From Wyeomyia smithii (lineage: Eukaryota; Arthropoda; Insecta; Diptera; Culicidae), in contig NC_073696.1 of NCBI RefSeq assembly GCF_029784165.1, forward strand, positions 111,632,665 to 111,696,664: 64,000 nucleotides of DNA. The letters are read 5' to 3'. The position numbers and the translations under genes were made by a program. The notes beneath the pieces were generated by a model that worked only from the letters and a program-made list of their open reading frames with translations, searched no databases and had not been told where the DNA came from. How positions within the stretch are numbered: position 1 is the stretch's first letter; each line of letters begins with the position of its first letter. This document shows, in pieces, positions 53,211 through 64,000 of the stretch.

Positions 53211-53339
53211 ATATTTGCAAATGTGAGAAAAAGCTGAAATGATGTTTAAATTTATTATAGGAAATGTGTTTGCAATGCTTTGGTTGGTAAATGACTGGAC
53301 ACGTGTCACTTGAGACTTGTGGTCATCCATCTCGGTTCA

Positions 53340-55860
53340 TCAACTCCTATCCCAACCTCCACGAGGTGCCGACCGGGATAAGAATAACCTTAGCGAAGAT
53401 CGGATAACCAACCAACGGTGGAAACTTTGGTCGTATGCTGACTGAGAAGGGGGGTCGTACACGGCTGTCTCCCCATGTTAGGGGTGGCTTACGACAGCGT
53501 CTGACCCGGATCGGGCGACTGAAGCATAAAATGTGGTGCCTCGCAAGCAATATCTAAGAGTAAGGTAGCATACCGAATTTGAACTATTACTAACAATGCA
53601 GAACTCGGTACTTCGAATGCAAGAACTCTAGTCGAACCACCACGCGCAGGTATCCTGGCTAGAGAGCTGTGGAAGGTAAATGTGTAGGTCGCAGCTATCC
53701 AGGAGGTGCGGTGGCCAAAGACGAGAGAACGTGAATTCCGGGCAGTAGATCCTATTATGGACACTTCTACTACAGTGGTGGCGTGAAAGCAGAAAGATGT
53801 GTCGGTTTCGTGCTAATTGGGAAACAGATGATGCGTGTCCTTAAATAAAGGCCGTTCTCGGACCGCATATACGTGTTGAGGATTAAGGTCAAATGCTTCA
53901 GTTACAGCCCAATCAATGTGTACGCACCGACTTATGATAAACTCGATGACGACAAGGAGAAGTTCTATGATCTCTTTGAGAAGACTAACAGTGAGTGCCC
54001 TGGACATGGCTTCCAGATCGTCATCGAAGATGCAAATACGCAGGTCGCGCAGGATAACTTCTTCCGCCCCGTAGTTAGTAGAGAAAGCTTCCGCCATACT
54101 ACGCTGGGAGGTCACTTGTTGACCACGGCTGTGACACGTTAGAGCGTAGGGAGATATCAAGCGGCTACAGCCATTGAAAAAAATCTTCATTGCCGAAAGG
54201 AACGTCAGCATTGGGAGCGTGTTCTTGCGGAGGTGAAGGACTGCTTCTCCAGGCACAATGCGAGGAGGTTCTACAAAATGAATAGCGGAATCAGGAACCA
54301 AAACGTGTGGCTGTCATGTGCAACGTGAGGAGGGAAACCTGATTACCGATAAATCAAAAGAGGCCAGGCATTGGAGGCAACATTTTAGTGTGCTGTTGAA
54401 CGGTGAGAAGACAAAGGCGTCGAAAGGAGCAGAATTGACATAGAGAATAATGGACAAGGTGTGGATCCACCAACCATAAACGAGGTTAAGAAAGCAGTTT
54501 ACCGAGCTGAAGAATTGCAAGGCAGCGGGGAGGACGGGAGGGATCAACAAAAAAGACCGACACCTGTACTGCAGTAACTATCGGAGCACAACTCTTCTCA
54601 ATACCGTGTACAAAATTGTCTCCCGCAATCTGTTCCATCGACTGAGGCCGTTGCAAGACACCTTTGTTGGCGAATGTTACTGTAGTTTTCTAGGGGGACA
54701 CTCCACCACGGATCAAATATTTACCCTGCGACAAACCCTCGATAAATTCCGAGAATTCAACTTGTACACTCATCGTAGACTTCAGGGCAGCGTACGACTC
54801 AGTTGAGGGAAAAACATAGCTTATAACGCGCGAGCATGGTTTTCTAGCAAAACTTATCAGACTGATTCGTACCATCCTTGATGGTTCCACATCAAGCGTC
54901 AGGGTAGCCGGTAAGATTCGGACGCTTTCGTGACGATAGATGGTTTGAAGTAAGATGACGGCCTGTCAAACTCAATGTTCAACATCGCATTGAAAGGCGC
55001 TTTGCGGAAGGCTGGCGTGCAAAGAAGCAGCACCATCATGACGAAGTCTCACATGCTCCTAGGTTTGGCGGACAATATTGACATCATTGGTATTAACCAT
55101 AGAGCGATGCAAAAGGCTTTGGATCTCTCAGGAAGGAAGCTGCGAGAATTGGGCTTGTCATAAACTCTACCAAAACGAAGTACATGGTGGCTGGCAGAGA
55201 GCGTGGTAGCCCGTCGGATATTGGTGCAGTGGTAGTGATGGATGGGGAATCATTTGAAATAGTTGACGAGTTTATTCCTCTAGGTACATAAGTAACGTGC
55301 GACAATGAGGTTAGCCGTGAGATAAAAGGTATTCGTGGTCGTGAACAAGACCTTCTACGGATTGCGTAACCAGCAGAGGTCTCGCAGCCTGCAAACCCGC
55401 ACAAAACTAGCATTCTAAAAAACACTGATTCTTCCGGTGGCCCTCTATGGCCATGATGCATGGACACTGAAAGAAATTGATAGGCTCTTGGTGTTTTCGA
55501 GCGTAGAGTCTTGCGGGAAATCCTTGCGGCAAACTGGAAAATGGTGTATGGCGCAAACGCGTGAACCATGAAGTGTACCAGGCATAACCATCGGCGGGTC
55601 AAGCGGGTAAAACACGGCAGGCTACGTAGGCTGGGCATGTAGCTAGAATGCCGGAGAAACGATCAGCAACTATATTTATATAACTATATTTAGCAGGAAT
55701 AGAGGCCGTCGACTCCGGGGTAGACCCCGCACTCGTTGGATATGTGCTATCGATGAGGATTCCCTCAAAATAGGTGTTAGAGGCGACTGAAGGAGGCCGA
55801 GTATATTGGCGACGTATTCTGGATACGGCACTGGATCGATAATCGGTCGGTAATTTTGTA
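53340..55860 (+). pseudogene. RTE-type LINE, decayed
   Basis: In shifting frames: GTSNARTLVEPPRAG, AAIQEVRWPKTRE, FSYSPINVYAPTYDKLDDDK and FQIVIEDANTQV (endonuclease); then the RT parts NRVYKIVSRNLFHRL-like, GGHSTTDQIFTLRQTL, MFNIALKGALRKAG, and a thumb region with RTKLAF-like and LILPVALYGHDAW-like segments. Many stops and frame changes. Open frames of 60-180 codons inside it (on either strand) are pieces or shadows. Confidence 0.8.
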
Positions 55861-57849
55861 ATGCTTTATTTATTCACAAATAATTATTCAGAATTCATTT
55901 TTCCTTTATGTTGCAACACAAATGGTGATAAATCAACACTAATATATATTTAAATTTTATAAAATTTCATTTAGGAAAGGTTCTGTTTCTTCGGAGATAT
56001 GAGAAGTACTAAGAAGTATTCAAAGCTTTAATTCCAATTGCTATTTTCGATTTTATTACCCGATTCCTCTTAAATATATACATAAATGCCTTCATTGTGT
56101 TTTTTTTTTTTATTTTCCTTATTTTCATCAAAAGAATTTTCACAAAAGCGGTATTACTGTCTTTTGTGCTAGGAAAAACACTAGCTTCTTTTGCTCTTCG
56201 AAAAAAAACAATTTGGCGCATTTACTACGAAAATAAAGGCCTTTTCGTTGGCTTAATGCGTTTCCAGAAGCAATATTTTGAAATCATAGGGCAAATTATT
56301 GTTATGAGGGAAACTTTAAAAAAAAATCGACTAATACACGGAAATACTAAGTAATGGAACAAAATCGGATTCAGAACGAGCATTCTACTTTTCTGTCTTT
56401 TCTCGTGAAATTGATAGTTTTTTTGCAGAGCTTCATAAAACAAATAAATAAGCCAAAATAAAATCGGTTAATTTTTAGAATGAATTTGCGGTCTCGATAC
56501 TGCTTTTTCATTGCAAAAATTAACTGATTTGAATGAACAAAAAAGGTCGTGCGAGAAAAATATACTTCCCTGATATATTCGGAAATTCTTGGAACGACTA
56601 CCTATGTACAGAAAACCTAAAAAAATAATCGCATAAGCGAAAATACAACCATTTGCGTTGTGACGTCATCCCTGCCCACTCGCGTGTTATTTATATTTTC
56701 TGGTACGTCACCAGAATCTTACGTATACTTTTTCAACCCCCTGTAACATCCACACTGTTCAGAGAGACAAATTCGAAAAAAAATCAATAGTAGGACAAAA
56801 AATATGCGTAGAAAATCATCTATGGAACAAACAGTATAAATTTTGAACAGTTTCGGAACAAATACCTAATGTTTTTAATTGTTCTTCAGAAATATACCTA
56901 AAAAATTGATGAAACTCGAAAAACGAATAAAAGTAACAGAACAATAATTCTAGTCTTGAGGAAATGATTTTTCTCGTTAGTAATGAAGCGTTAAGCCACG
57001 TAAACAGGGACCTTAGTGTATATACACTCTTGTTGATTTATTATTCGGACATTGGAGAAACATTTCTTGAAACATAGATATATATCATTGTTATGTTCAA
57101 GAAATAACATCTATTGCGTCAGCAAATCCTAATCCAAAGTGAATTGATCCGAACTTTTATATTTCAATCACACTGAAGCACTATCCGTTTTGCAAATAAC
57201 AATACTTCAGTAAACGAACCGGAAAACACGTCTCCAAAATAGAATGACAACAGTCACACGAGCCGCAATACCAACATTTATAAGACTGCAGATATCTCTC
57301 GCCTGCCAGCCAAAACAATCCACGTCAAAAGGAAGCAGAAATGTTTTCATTTTCAATTTCCTATATACCTATCCATCAATAACCACTTTTCTTATTCGGG
57401 CATTTATGTAGTCTCTTGTTTTGCTCCTGCTTCGCAGTTCCACCGCGTATCGATCTCATCTTTTGTGAGTTCCCTACTGCTGAGAGTAACGATGAGTTGA
57501 TCCAATTCAGTGACGGACCTTACCGTCTATTCGTAACTCTGACCGTGAGACTCCTGATATGATGGCATAATCCACGCAAATACGCGCGCCAGGATTGTAC
57601 GCTTGCATTAGATATCGTGCTGCTGGTTACATAAGTGCGAAGCTATAAAACAGTGAAAATCGATATGCTTTGAGCATTTGATATTCTTTATTAAAAAAAT
57701 CCAATTATTTTACGAGGAATATATATATAATCATCCAGAGATATATAAATTTAATGACGCTGAAGTTACAGATGTAGCATGCACGGATATGTCATATCGT
57801 AAAACTACGTTATTTGCTTAGAAATTAAGCCTTCCGTAACTGAAGTAAA
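55861..57849. other. Unassigned AT-rich region
   Basis: Small open frames here (for example 56097-56354) have low-complexity composition and no motif. The missing first anoctamin exon could lie here or beyond the window, but I cannot identify it. Confidence 0.35.
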
Positions 57850-58417
57850 TGTTGATAAGAATTCACAAAAAGGTCACGTCTATAAGAAAACGATATGTAT
57901 ACTTGTTCACGCGAACAAGGACTACACAGTCTTTCAGCAGTGAAACTCAAGGTTCTCGATCAGCTAAAGCTAGAATTATATTTATTAGCGTATTTTTGAT
58001 CATTTTTATCAAAACTTACAATTTTGTGTAGGCTCGTATTTTTAGGTTGGAATTTAGATCCGTAGATTTATTTAATAGTTTTACTGTACTGTTTTACTGT
58101 AAGATTTACATTTTGTTTAGGTTTAATTTGTAATAACAGTATTATTAAGATCAACTTACATCTACAAATATTTTATATAATTGAAAATTAGATCGAACTT
58201 GCCAAATACTGTATTAATGTGTATTAATAAGAGAAACGTTTTCTGCCACACTTCTAAGCATATCTGACCTTCCTTTTTTTTTTTTAATGACAGTGAAGTT
58301 TTATTTCCGTCTGTCAAAGACCGTTTTTTGATGTCGACTGCGCAGGGATCGAATACTCGATCGAGGGATTAATTTCCGATAGCGACGGGCTCAGCGTTGC
58401 CAGAAGCTGCGGCAACA
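57850..58417 (-). repeat. Candidate 3' LTR of the BEL/Pao element
   Basis: It starts TGTTG at 58417 right after a purine run (GGGGGCGGGAA, 58418-58428) that would be the polypurine tract, and ends CAACA at 57850, as BEL LTRs do. AATAAA lies at about 58300 with an A-run of 12 at 58274-58285. The 5' LTR is outside the window, so it is unconfirmed; the A-run could instead mark the end of a reverse-transcribed mRNA copy. The last coding part of the polyprotein overlaps its start. Confidence 0.5.
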
Positions 58418-61400
58418 TTCCCGCCCCCGTAACACTGCGTGACCGAAGCAGTTTTACCTTGAGATTTGACGTCTAAAAGTGCTAGCTTGCTCACTGGTCT
58501 TCTAAGAAATCCTGTGCTCGTCTGGACTGTGGCCTGTCGCGCTTTGCCATCTGAACTTAACGGTATCGCAAATACAAGACCTCGTATCCAATTGTTCCTT
58601 TTAGCACTATCCGCAACAAGAACTAGATCCCCTACTTCAATGGGTTTGGTATCGCCGAACCATCTTGTTCGTCTACAGATCGTTGGGAGATACTCTTCCA
58701 GCCATCGATGCCAGAAAATGTCGAGCTGATGGCGAATCTGATTCCAGCTGTTCAAAGATGCATCTTGTTGATTTACAAACCTAACTGCTGGCTGCTTCAC
58801 TCCCTTGGAGCTGCCAAGTAAAAAATGATTCGGCGTGAGGGCCTCCTGCTCAGTTGTTTCCAAGGGTAGATAGGTCAGTGGCCTAGAATTTACTATACTC
58901 TCTGCTTCAATTAACAATGTCAAAAACCCTTCATCATTTAACTTTCTTCCCGTATCTATACTCTCGATCGCTGCCTTAACGGATCGCACCATCCTTTCCC
59001 AAACTCCGCTCATGTGTGGGGCCGAAGGAGGGTTGAAAAGCCACTTTGTATTAGCATTTGTAAACGCCTCCGCCATGTCACTTTTGATTTGCCGCATAAG
59101 TACCCTTTCCGCTCCTACAAAGTTGGTACCGTTGTCGCTATAGACTTCGAGAGGAGCTCCACGAGGACCGACGAAGCGACGAAAACATGAAATGCAACTA
59201 TCTGTGCTTAAACTATACGCTATTTCGAGGTGCACTGCTCTGATCGTCAGGCATGTGAACAGTGCCACCCAACGCTTAGCGTGACTACGTCCGATTTTGA
59301 CCGTCACTGGACCAAAAAAATCCACCCCGACGTGAGAAAAAGGACGTTCGAAGGAGGCCAGCCTGGCAGCTGGTAGGGGAGCCATCCTCGGAGTTGTTGG
59401 TTGTGATTTGTAGATTTTACACCATTGGCATAATCGAGCCGTTTTTCGTACAGCTGCCCGAAGGTGGGGAATATAAAATTTTTGTCGTACCTCATTGACG
59501 GTGGTCTCAAAGTTTGCATGGTGGTTTTCTCGATGATAATTGTCTAACAGTAGGTTCGTCAACCTGTGTGTCTTCGATAAAATTATGGGAAATTTCGTGT
59601 CGAATTCGGTATTTGCAGCTGCGCCTATTCTTCCGTCCACTCTCAGGATACCGTGCTCATCCAGGTAAGGGGAAAGCTTGTATATCGAGGATGCTTTCTC
59701 CACCCCGCTATCGCCTGCTTTCAACTGTGCTATTTCATCAGGAAATGATTCATTTTGACAAATGCTCCACAGTGTGTTTTCAGCCTGCTGAAGTTCCTGG
59801 GTGCTCAACAACCCTTGATTCCCGTGCTGCTTCGTGGTACAAGCGTTATTTATAAATCTCCACACGTATGCAACCGATCGAACAAGCCGCACCCACCGAG
59901 AGAATCGTTCGAATTTTATTATTGGCTTGCGTATAATTACTTTGTGCACAAAACATGATCGCAATTCTTCTACCGTCTCGAATTTAACGTTGCTTTTTTG
60001 GATTGGCCATTGCTGTTCTGGGTACTGCAGAAATGTTGGTCCGCGAAACCATTTTTTTTTCGGCGACAAACAGGGGCCATGACCCCACTTTGTGGCTTCA
60101 TCAGCAGTGCTCATTTTCGTCGGTACCCATTTCCACTCCTGAGTTTCGGTAAGCGTGAGTATTTCACCAATTCGACAAGAGACGTATTGCCGATATCTGC
60201 GAGCGTCTGACCGGATCCAGGCTAGTACTGTACTAGAATCCGACCAGAATATTCTTTTGTCGATTGCGTAAGTGTGATTATCACCCACGAAACTTGCTAG
60301 CCGAGCACCGAGAACGGCTGCCCTTAATTCTAGACGAGGTATGGATAGTGGTTTAAGAGGTGCAACTTTCGCTTTCGCCGATATCAAGACACAAGATATA
60401 GTTCCATCAGCAAATATTATTCGGTAATATGCAGCAGCGCTGTAGGCCTCTTCGCTTGCATCCACGAATGTGTGAAGTTGAATAGAGCGTATCGATCCTG
60501 AAGGAGTTCGGCCAATGAAGCATCGAGGAAGCCGAATATTATCGATATGGCATAAATTGTCGGTCCACTTTCTCCATAAGTCAAATGCCTCATCTCCAAT
60601 TTCTTGGTCCCAGCCTGTTCCGCAACGCCATATCGTTTGCATTAAAATCTTGCCGTGAATTATGTATGTAGCCAACAAACCAAGAGGGTCGAATAATGAC
60701 ATAACGCATCGTAATACCTGTCGCTTGGTTGGTCGACGGCCCTCGCCAATAATTTCTGAAATATCTTGCTGCATTTGAGTTGAGAAAGCCAATTCGTCTT
60801 CGGTAGGTAGCCACAGCATGCCGAGTACTCTTTCAGCGCCGTCTCCCTTTTCTAAGTCCAGATTTTTAACCGCCGGAACAACTGTTTCTCCCAAATGTCG
60901 CAGTACTGCTGGAGAGTTGGAACGCCAACCACGTATGTCAAACCCGCCTCTGCTATGTATAAGTTTAACTTCAGCTGCCACTTGCATGGCTTCTTCTTCG
61001 GTGTCAAAACTATCCAACAAGTCGTCCACGTAATGACACTTCACCACGGCCTCTGCAGCGCGTGGAAACTCAGCCGCGTATTCTTCGGCGTTTTTATTTT
61101 TGATATATTGCGCGCTGCACAGTGAACAACTAGAGCCAAATGTTGCCACATCCATAAGAAAAACATCCGGTTTCTTGGTTGTGTCTTCCCGCCACAAAAA
61201 ACGCTGTGCGTGTCGATCTTCAGGTCTGATACGAATTTGGTGAAACATTTGGCGTATGTCACCACTTATCGCTATGGGTTTTTCGCGGAACCGAATCAAA
61301 ATTCCTGGCAGAGATGACAACAAATCTGGCCCTTTCAGCAAAAGTGCGTTTAAGGAAATGCCGTCTACCTTGGCCGCGGCGTCCCAAATCAAACGGACTT

Positions 61401-63864
61401 TTCCGGGCTTTTTGGGATGGGTCACAATTCCCAGTGGTAAGTACCAACATCTGCGAGGATCAGCGGCCACCAATTCCTCGTCTGTAGCACGATGAGCATA
61501 GCCATTCGATTGATAATCTTGTATCTGCTGATGCACGTTTTGTTTCAGTGCAGGGTCTCGAGACATTCTCCGCTCTAGGCACTCCAGCCGGCGAAGAGCC
61601 ATGTGATAACTTTCCAGGAATTCGAATTGATCATATCTCCATAAGAGCCCTGTCTCAAACCTTCCATCCGTGCGTTTAGTAGTGTCTCTTAAAATATTTT
61701 TTGCCCTCGTGTCGTCTACCGATTCCAGTTCCATCAATGGCTTAGTGCCAATATCATCTATCTCGAAATGCATTTTGACCAGGTCGTGTAGCTCGTTATC
61801 TGCTCTAGTGTCTGAAACGTAACAGCAGACACCTAAAGGCTTCAAAATGCCATTGCGTCCGCCTCCGTGAACGCACCAACCGAGACGAGTTTTTGTGGCC
61901 ACTGGCTCTCCCAGCCGTCCCTCACGACATTTAAGCGGCAACGATAGGTTTACCTGATCCAAACCGATAAGCACGCGTGGCACTGCATTTTCATAGCGAG
62001 AAATCGGCAACCCTTTCAAGTGAGGGTACTGCTGAGCAAGACTGAACGGGTCTAGAGATTGCACCGGCAGTTTTAATTCAGATACGGTCCTGGCTGACTG
62101 GATACCATAGAATTTCGTGCCAGCCAATCCCGATATTTCAAGTGAGATCTCTTTAGAGTCTGATTCACATCGTGTTACATCCCCGGTCCATTTCAAATAA
62201 AGAGGCTCCGTTGGTCCGGTTACACCTAACTCGTTGGCGACTGACTGCTCTACCAATGTTAGAGATGAACCATCGTCTAAAAACGCGAACGTGTTCACCG
62301 TCGCTGATTTACTTCGCAGAGTTACAGGGACTATCCGGAAAAGAACCTTTGACTCAGTATCGCGATGCGAGTGGCTCTCAGCAGTAGTGGGTTTTGCTTT
62401 ATTCTCAACCTTCGAATGTAGCAGCGGGTGGTGCTTGAATTCGCAACCGTCGATCCCGCATTTAACTGCCAACCGACATCGATTTCTCCCATGTGAATTG
62501 AGACAAGTACGACAAAGTTTTAGGAAATGAATTTTATTCCAGCGATTTTCTACAGTGAGACCATGGAACTGTTTACAGTCCTTTATTCGGTGGTCCGACT
62601 GATTACAAAGAACGCAGTTCTTTGATACACCCGTGATGATACTGGTTGTTGGCATTTGTCCGTCACATGAGCTGTGTGTATTTAGTAGCACTTTCTCCTT
62701 CGATTTATTATTTCTACGATCACCCAGACGTCGATCGTTGGAGCAGTTAACTAGCTTGGTTACATGACTAGCAGCTGTAACCATTTGTGACATGTAATCG
62801 GCAAAAGTCTGTAAGGTTACATTTGGGCTATTTTGCTTATGCATTCCCCACTGGAGCTTTAGCGATGTTGGTAATTTATCCTCCAGCTCCTGTAATAACG
62901 ACGGATTGTTCAAATGTGCAATTTCACCGGAAGCTTGCAAATGATCGCAGAGCCCCTGAAGTTCTACCCCGAAGTCAATCAAGGTTTCAAGACGTTCCAT
63001 CTGAGGCGGTGCCATCGTGCGTACTCTGTTCAACAAAGTGGATATGAGCAGTGCTGGTCTACCATAGAGCAGTCGAAGGGTTTCAATAACTTGAGGCACG
63101 GAGGCGGGTAACAACAATCGACTGCGCACAGATTCTCGTGCGTGGCCTTTCAAAGACCGTTGTAATCTAATCAGATTTTCGGCATCACTGAAGCCACAGT
63201 TTTCTGTGGTGATGTTATACTGGCTAATGAAAATAGGCCATTCTTCCGGGTTGCCATCGAAATCCGGAAGGTCCCGAGACATTACTCGACGAGCTGCTAT
63301 TTGCGATGAGGAAGGCCCCATCTCTAGGGCGCTCAATTGGTTTATTAAATCCGGTTGCAATGCAGTGGGCACTTGTTTGTTTGCACCCAACGGGCGCGAG
63401 CTTTGTTTTAACGGTAGCGCTCTTCTAATTTTTGCACCATGGCGTGATGCCCTTGGTGAGAGTTCAACTTCTTGCGACGGTGTATATCGAAACGGTAACG
63501 GTGGAATCTCAATGGTAGCGGCATCCGATAAGGCACTGGCTGGTGGCGCGGGGGGCATCGGGTTGGTTGAGCGTTTGATAGAATGTTGCGGTGGTAAATC
63601 TGACGTTATATTCGGTCTGGAGAGCGCATCTGAAGGAAGAGAATTTGCATTTGTCCCTCCGCTTATCGAGCAGGTTGAAACTGAGCTCATTTCCATATGA
63701 GAATTTCGATTGGGGGCTTCTAGATTAGATGCCTTCGTATGTACGACCTTTGGTGTACTAGTATTAGGCTCTACTTGTCCGTCATTCTCCAACCATTGCG
63801 AAACCTTCTCATGAGTCGTACGACAGTTATCGCTCACAACACTTTCTGTTTCATGTACCTCCTA
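58369..63864 (-). CDS. BEL/Pao LTR retrotransposon gag-pol polyprotein, one internal stop in gag
   Basis: A single frame of about 1830 codons, open except for a TAG at 63862-63864. Order: gag (LPDFDGNPEEWPIFISQY, the BEL gag domain); zinc knuckle region (CVLCNQSDHRIKDC, CRTCLNSHGRNRC); aspartic protease (FAFLDDGSS); RT with catalytic YVDDLLDSF; RNase H (TFVDASEEAYSAAAYYR); integrase with an HHCC zinc region (HRENHHANF ... CQWC), the catalytic blocks VDFFGP and SDNGTNFVGA, then GVWERMV; and a C-terminal tail. No envelope gene seen. This order is the BEL/Pao hallmark. Confidence 0.93.
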
Positions 63865-64000
63865 CCGTTCCAATAGATCATATTTTTCTTTAAGGAACGT
63901 TTTCTCCAGTTCTTCCTCTTCTAATATTTGATTTCTCTCCTGATCGATCCGCTTCTTCTCGATCGCTTTCTCCAGTTGAAATCGCTTACGGCGAATCCGT
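63865..64000 (-). pseudogene. BEL/Pao gag N-terminal coiled coil, cut by window edge
   Basis: In the same frame upstream of the TAG: RIRRKRFQLEKAIEKKR and LEEEELEKTFLKEKYDLLE, a charged helical segment typical of the BEL gag start. It runs off the right edge, so the true start and the 5' LTR are not seen. Confidence 0.8.

Noticed and set aside
52302..53330. Long open frames (up to 311 codons) in both directions across the GGTATT array
   Set aside because: They are a direct result of a 6-base repeat without stops; the peptides are dipeptide repeats and nothing else supports coding.
55093..55638. 181-codon minus-strand open frame
   Set aside because: Antisense of the decayed RTE reverse transcriptase; no family features.

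Overview
The window is eukaryotic and looks like a culicine mosquito genome (Aedes or Culex type). It holds a single recognisable host gene whose coding exons are scattered over about 50 kb, and most of the rest is transposable elements typical of mosquitoes: I-clade, CR1-type and RTE-type LINEs, a BEL/Pao LTR element, a DD37E Tc1/mariner relic, tRNA-derived SINEs, and many MITEs and foldback repeats. Introns are large, AT-rich and packed with nested insertions. The species assignment is inference from this repeat content.

The host gene is on the minus strand and encodes an anoctamin/TMEM16 protein of the ANO8 type. I could trace 18 coding exons from 51711 down to a stop at 1860. Every junction has AG/GT borders and every exon phase matches its neighbour. 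Exons 1-8 (48489-51711) code for the N-terminal cytosolic part and first membrane segments. After a 17.7-kb intron, exons 9-12 (29042-30762) code for the rest of the membrane domain and a Gln-rich tail. Exons 13-15 (18577-22095) carry a three-times repeated EIPPFR motif. After a further intron of about 16 kb, exons 16-18 (1860-2418) code for a basic helical C-terminus. The start codon lies upstream, either beyond the window or in an exon I could not recognise.

Layout from left to right: 1-1859 3' flank; 1860-2418 last three exons; 2820-2982 small MITE; 4221-10960 a DD37E mariner relic split by a 5.9-kb I-clade LINE with a 13-bp target duplication; 11541-14148 three tandem units of a CA-rich interspersed repeat; 15029-16503 a large inverted repeat; 18577-22095 exons 13-15, with a hAT-like element between; 22776-24640 mariner and RTE relics; 24890-28990 mostly unassigned intron; 29042-30762 exons 9-12; 31473-32353 two possible duplicated exons; 32526-33824 a TIR element with a SINE inside; 34385-36600 dispersed repeat with a mariner-type MITE; 37806-39246 a second copy of the CA-rich repeat; 39427-40660 two palindromic MITEs, one holding a PIF/Harbinger-like MITE; 42002-42183 SINE; 42888-48290 a nearly complete CR1-type LINE inside the gene, in its sense orientation; 48489-51711 exons 1-8; 52050-53210 a SINE and a 740-bp GGTATT array; 53340-55860 a decayed RTE LINE; 57850-64000 a BEL/Pao element running off the right edge.

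I found no new defence, toxin or operon-type system. The most interesting points are the candidate duplicated anoctamin exons, the repeated EIPPFR motif in its tail, and several nested insertions whose target duplications or empty-site copies can be read directly.
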